64,000 bases of DNA, taken from assembly GCA_006937955.1 (NCBI GenBank), contig SSNP01000004.1, positions 8,298,747 to 8,362,746 on the forward strand. The letters are read 5' to 3'. The notes under the pieces were generated by a model. That model saw only the letters and a program-made list of their open reading frames with translations, had not been told where the DNA came from and made no database searches. Made by a program: the position numbers and the translations under genes. This DNA is from Pachypanchax playfairii (taxonomy: Eukaryota; Chordata; Actinopteri; Cyprinodontiformes; Aplocheilidae). Positions 63,101 through 64,000 of the stretch are shown in pieces (the first letter of the stretch is position 1; every line of letters starts with the position of its first letter).

Positions 63101-64000
63101 ATCCTCACTCATTCTACTGTAAGTAAAAGATTTAAATGACGACTCTTTGTACATTTTTCAGATATTGACGAGTGTATTGTCAACGGCGTGATGTGTCGCA
63201 ACGGCCGTTGTGTCAACACGGAGGGGAGTTTTCAGTGTATCTGTAACGCCGGCTTTGAGCTCACTCCCGACGGGAAGAACTGCATCGGTGAGGAGCAAAA
63301 AAAAAACACACTAACAGGCTGAACGTCACGCAAACTTTCTGCCTAGTGAAATGAACTTCTTGGTTCTTTCAGATCACGATGAGTGTGCAACGACCAACAT
63401 GTGTCTCAATGGCATGTGCATCAACGAGGACGGCAGCTTCAAGTGCATCTGTAAACCCGGCTTTGCGTTAGCTCTTAATGGACGTTACTGCACAGGTATG
63501 ACTTTAAAAAATCAACACAGTCATCCGAACCTGGGGAATATCTCACAGGCTGTTTCACAGTGTCATTTGTGTAGTTGACTTTCTATTAGAATATAGAACC
63601 GTATTTTTATATTTTTCTTCAATTATTTTCCATCTTTTGGATTTTCACCTAAATATCTACATATTTCTGATAAATTCATGTTCTATTTGACTTATTGTAG
63701 TTTAAACCGACATATCCATCATTCTGGATACACCCAGTGTCACTGTAAACATCTCATCCAGCCTCTCTCCATCAGACATCGACGAGTGTCAGACTCCTGG
63801 CATCTGTATGAACGGACGCTGCATCAACACTGACGGCTCTTTCCGCTGCGAGTGTCCACCCGGTCTGGCTGTTGACGTGGATGGTCGAGTGTGTGTGGAC
63901 ACACACATGAGGACGACCTGCTACGGGGCCATTAAAATGGGCACGTGCTCGCGTCCATTCCCTGGTGCAGTGACAAAGTCTGTGTGCTGCTGTGCAAATC
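31372..64000 (+). CDS. fbn2: Fibrillin (fibrillin-2-like), N-terminal third, fifteen exons, runs off window
   Basis: Joined exons encode about 715 residues of a protein normally near 2,800-2,900. Fibrillins are secreted and assemble into 10-nm extracellular microfibrils that scaffold elastin and bind latent TGF-beta complexes and BMPs. Order: signal peptide 1-26; RVRRR furin site 49-53; N-terminal unique domain ~54-88; EGF1-3 (88-185); hybrid domain (186-251); cbEGF1-2; TB domain (336-~395); Gly/Asn-rich linker (~396-470); EGF4; cbEGF3-6; start of the next TB domain from D682. All junctions after exon 2 are phase 1, as expected for this modular family. Segments such as [19 protein letters not shown] and [16 protein letters not shown] are near-identical to vertebrate FBN2. 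DVRGECI in EGF4 and TCYGAI in the TB domain recall FBN3, and the neighbouring ceramide synthase is as at mammalian FBN3-CERS4. Teleost annotation may name it fbn2b. Confidence 0.95.
31551..36213 (+). other. fibrillin intron 1
   Basis: 4.7 kb, AT-rich. No exon of fibrillin. An immunoglobulin-like coding relic lies at 31740-31850. There are several T-rich runs and no other recognised feature. Confidence 0.7.
36214..36296 (+). CDS. fbn2: fibrillin exon 2: N-terminal unique domain
   Basis: Acceptor TGTGTTTAACAG, donor GTAAGT. Encodes [19 protein letters not shown] and GGNQCIV, the four-cysteine FUN domain, almost invariant among vertebrate fibrillins and needed for head-to-tail assembly. Confidence 0.96.
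36461..36562 (+). CDS. fbn2: fibrillin exon 3: EGF1
   Basis: Acceptor TTCTTGTCCAG, donor GTGAGT. Encodes [20 protein letters not shown] plus a [10 protein letters not shown] tail; non-calcium-binding EGF domain. Confidence 0.96.
36563..41505 (+). other. fibrillin intron 3
   Basis: 4.9 kb with no recognised gene. A T16-18 run lies near 38538-38555. A degenerate ATACAATAC-type pattern is present at 40855-40990. Confidence 0.6.
41506..41601 (+). CDS. fbn2: fibrillin exon 4: EGF2
   Basis: Acceptor TTGTTTTTATAG, donor GTGAGT. Encodes [18 protein letters not shown] and [10 protein letters not shown]; six cysteines, no calcium-binding consensus. Confidence 0.95.
42252..42347 (+). CDS. fbn2: fibrillin exon 5: EGF3
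   Basis: Acceptor ATATTGCTGTTAG, donor GTGAGG. Encodes [12 protein letters not shown] and [19 protein letters not shown]. Same residue string as fibrillin-2 of tetrapods over most of its length. Confidence 0.96.
47739..47940. mobile_element. foldback MITE, probable hAT-related
   Basis: The left arm (CTAGCATGTTTTAGGTGTTT ... AACAAACCTGATTT) is mirrored by the right arm (GAATCAGGT ... GACACATCTAAAATCTGCAG). Both arms resemble a widespread fish element with CAGG-type termini. Decayed, with no coding capacity. Boundaries are approximate. Confidence 0.5.
48087..48110. repeat. C24 homopolymer
   Basis: Uninterrupted run of 24 C. The minus strand is G24 and could form quadruplex structures. Its length is unreliable in most sequencing data. 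Confidence 0.9.
50051..50248 (+). CDS. fbn2: fibrillin exon 6: first hybrid domain
   Basis: Acceptor TCTGACCACAG, donor GTCAGA. Encodes [39 protein letters not shown] and the [14 protein letters not shown] end. The hybrid domain carries the odd cysteine used in intermolecular disulfides, and this region binds LTBPs in characterised fibrillins. Confidence 0.97.
50968..50968. other. single undetermined base
   Basis: One N in an intronic T-rich stretch. Confidence 0.99.
51080..51956. repeat. left copy of a ~880-base direct duplication
   Basis: Nearly identical to 51967-52851. The only clear difference I found is an 8-base TAACTATT segment present in the right copy and missing here. Intronic. 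Confidence 0.92.
51957..51966. other. assembly gap (10 N)
   Basis: Ten N separate the two near-identical copies, which suggests a contig join whose overlap was not merged. Confidence 0.95.
51967..52851. repeat. right copy of a ~880-base direct duplication
   Basis: Begins CTAAGAACATTAAGTTC and ends TTTAGTTGGCA as the left copy does, then continues into unique intron sequence. All open readings in the left copy recur here at offset 887 or 895. Confidence 0.92.
53223..53348 (+). CDS. fbn2: fibrillin exon 7: cbEGF1
   Basis: Acceptor TTATTTTTCAG, donor GTGAGT. Reads [17 protein letters not shown] then [15 protein letters not shown]; has the DxDE calcium consensus and the Asn of the hydroxylation motif. 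Confidence 0.96.
53349..57916 (+). other. fibrillin intron 7
   Basis: 4.6 kb. Contains a LINE-type 3' tail at 55295-55371 and a long T run near 56425-56442. Nothing else recognised. Confidence 0.6.
55295..55371 (+). mobile_element. LINE 3' tail fragment
   Basis: TCAAATTCGTTGTATTGTTC, ACTTGGCCAATAAAGCTTG and ATTCTGATTC form the typical 3' end of a fish non-LTR element (L2/CR1 type by resemblance). Only the last ~80 bases remain. Confidence 0.65.
57917..58042 (+). CDS. fbn2: fibrillin exon 8: cbEGF2
   Basis: Acceptor TCTGTGTTTCAG, donor GTGAGT. Reads [17 protein letters not shown] then [15 protein letters not shown]. As I recall, human FBN3 lacks a domain here, so its presence fits FBN1/FBN2 architecture. 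Confidence 0.96.
58818..59230 (+). mobile_element. LINE 3' end with AATTTG tail
   Basis: Contains internally repeated TCATATATGTTT / TATTGCATATTT units, then AGCATTTCACTGCATATC, ACTGTGTATGACTGTG and a terminal (AAATTTG)n. This is the recognisable 3' end of a common fish LINE. Confidence 0.65.
60080..60167. repeat. (GT)44 microsatellite
   Basis: Uninterrupted GT array in fibrillin intron 8. The Val/Cys and Thr/His readings across it are artefacts. Confidence 0.97.
60168..60430. repeat. GT-associated repeat with GGGGACC/GGTCCCC blocks
   Basis: GGGGACC near 60190 and 60241 is mirrored by GGTCCCC near 60255 and 60394. TTAGGG-like words (TTAGGGTTAGGGGTTAGG) lie between. The end, GTCCCCATAAGAATAAC..ACAAACATGAGTGTGTGT, returns to GT-rich sequence. 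It resembles a common teleost repeat found beside GT arrays. Confidence 0.55.
61709..61861 (+). CDS. fbn2: fibrillin exon 9: first TB (8-Cys) domain
   Basis: Acceptor GTCTGCTCTCAG, donor GTGAGT. Contains [24 protein letters not shown] and EMCPV with the CCC triplet diagnostic of TB domains. The last cysteine is in the next exon (DEFRRLC). Confidence 0.96.
62234..62482 (+). CDS. fbn2: fibrillin exon 10: end of TB domain plus Gly/Asn-rich linker
   Basis: Acceptor CTATCTCTACAAG, donor GTGATT. After DEFRRLC the exon encodes about 75 residues dominated by Gly and Asn, with repeats such as [14 protein letters not shown] and [18 protein letters not shown]. This linker is Pro-rich in FBN1 and Gly-rich in FBN2, so it supports the FBN2-type call. 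Confidence 0.94.
62573..62716 (+). CDS. fbn2: fibrillin exon 11: EGF4
   Basis: Acceptor TGTTTCCTAAG, donor GTAGGA. Starts [11 protein letters not shown], with an NES glycosylation sequon where other fibrillins have NQT, then [20 protein letters not shown] and DVRGECI. Confidence 0.94.
62923..63042 (+). CDS. fbn2: fibrillin exon 12: cbEGF3
   Basis: Acceptor TTCACTGTATAG, donor GTATGT. Reads [30 protein letters not shown], then TPTKQACI as in fibrillin-2. Confidence 0.96.
63162..63287 (+). CDS. fbn2: fibrillin exon 13: cbEGF4
   Basis: Acceptor ACATTTTTCAG, donor GTGAGG. Reads [42 protein letters not shown]. Confidence 0.96.
63373..63495 (+). CDS. fbn2: fibrillin exon 14: cbEGF5
   Basis: Acceptor GTTCTTTCAG, donor GTATGA. 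Reads [37 protein letters not shown]. The DHDE variant of the calcium motif is shared with FBN2. Confidence 0.96.
63776..64000 (+). CDS. fbn2: fibrillin exon 15: cbEGF6 continuing into the next TB domain (truncated by window)
   Basis: Acceptor CTCTCCATCAG. Reads [30 protein letters not shown], then without interruption [17 protein letters not shown] and [16 protein letters not shown] up to the window end. The cbEGF/TB border is at about 63898. Confidence 0.94.

Overview
This is vertebrate nuclear DNA, almost certainly from a teleost fish. It is AT-rich, has long introns with canonical GT..AG borders and many microsatellites, and carries interspersed elements typical of teleosts. No tRNA, rRNA, CRISPR or prokaryote-type operon was seen. 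Only three protein-coding genes are supported.

Layout. (1) 1-1312, plus strand: the 3' part (BACK end plus kelch repeats, three exons) of a kelch-like gene whose 5' part lies outside the window. (2) 2746-11095, minus strand: a complete ceramide synthase coding sequence in ten coding exons (407 residues), plus a likely non-coding first exon ending at 11811. It is most like the CERS4/CERS2 group. It converges with the kelch gene. (3) 31372-64000, plus strand: the 5' third of a fibrillin gene. Fifteen coding exons encode about 715 residues: signal peptide, furin site, N-terminal unique domain, EGF1-3, hybrid domain, two cbEGFs, a TB domain, a Gly/Asn-rich linker, EGF4, four cbEGFs, and the start of the next TB domain. 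It runs off the right edge. Sequence is closest to fibrillin-2, with several positions that look like fibrillin-3.

The 19 kb between the divergent ceramide synthase and fibrillin genes has no convincing gene. It holds a dispersed LINE-type repeat, (CTAA)n, (AAAAT)n and (GGAT)n arrays, a degenerate retrotransposon ORF tail, a CA array, an ACA-rich minisatellite and a TTAA-flanked inverted-repeat element. Fibrillin introns hold more retroelement tails, a foldback MITE, a 44-copy GT array, a C24 run, and a nearly identical ~880 bp direct duplication flanking a 10-N gap that is probably an assembly artefact.

The genes do not form a functional pathway: a probable ubiquitin-ligase adaptor, a membrane enzyme of ceramide synthesis, and an extracellular microfibril protein. 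The head-to-head ceramide synthase/fibrillin pair does match the mammalian CERS4-FBN3 arrangement, which bears on naming the fibrillin. I found no convincing new biological system. The most useful second looks are the orthology question, the false duplication, the two CTCF-like motifs either side of the ceramide synthase gene, the Asn/Gly-rich fibrillin exon, the missing N-glycosylation site in the ceramide synthase, and an immunoglobulin-like relic in fibrillin intron 1.
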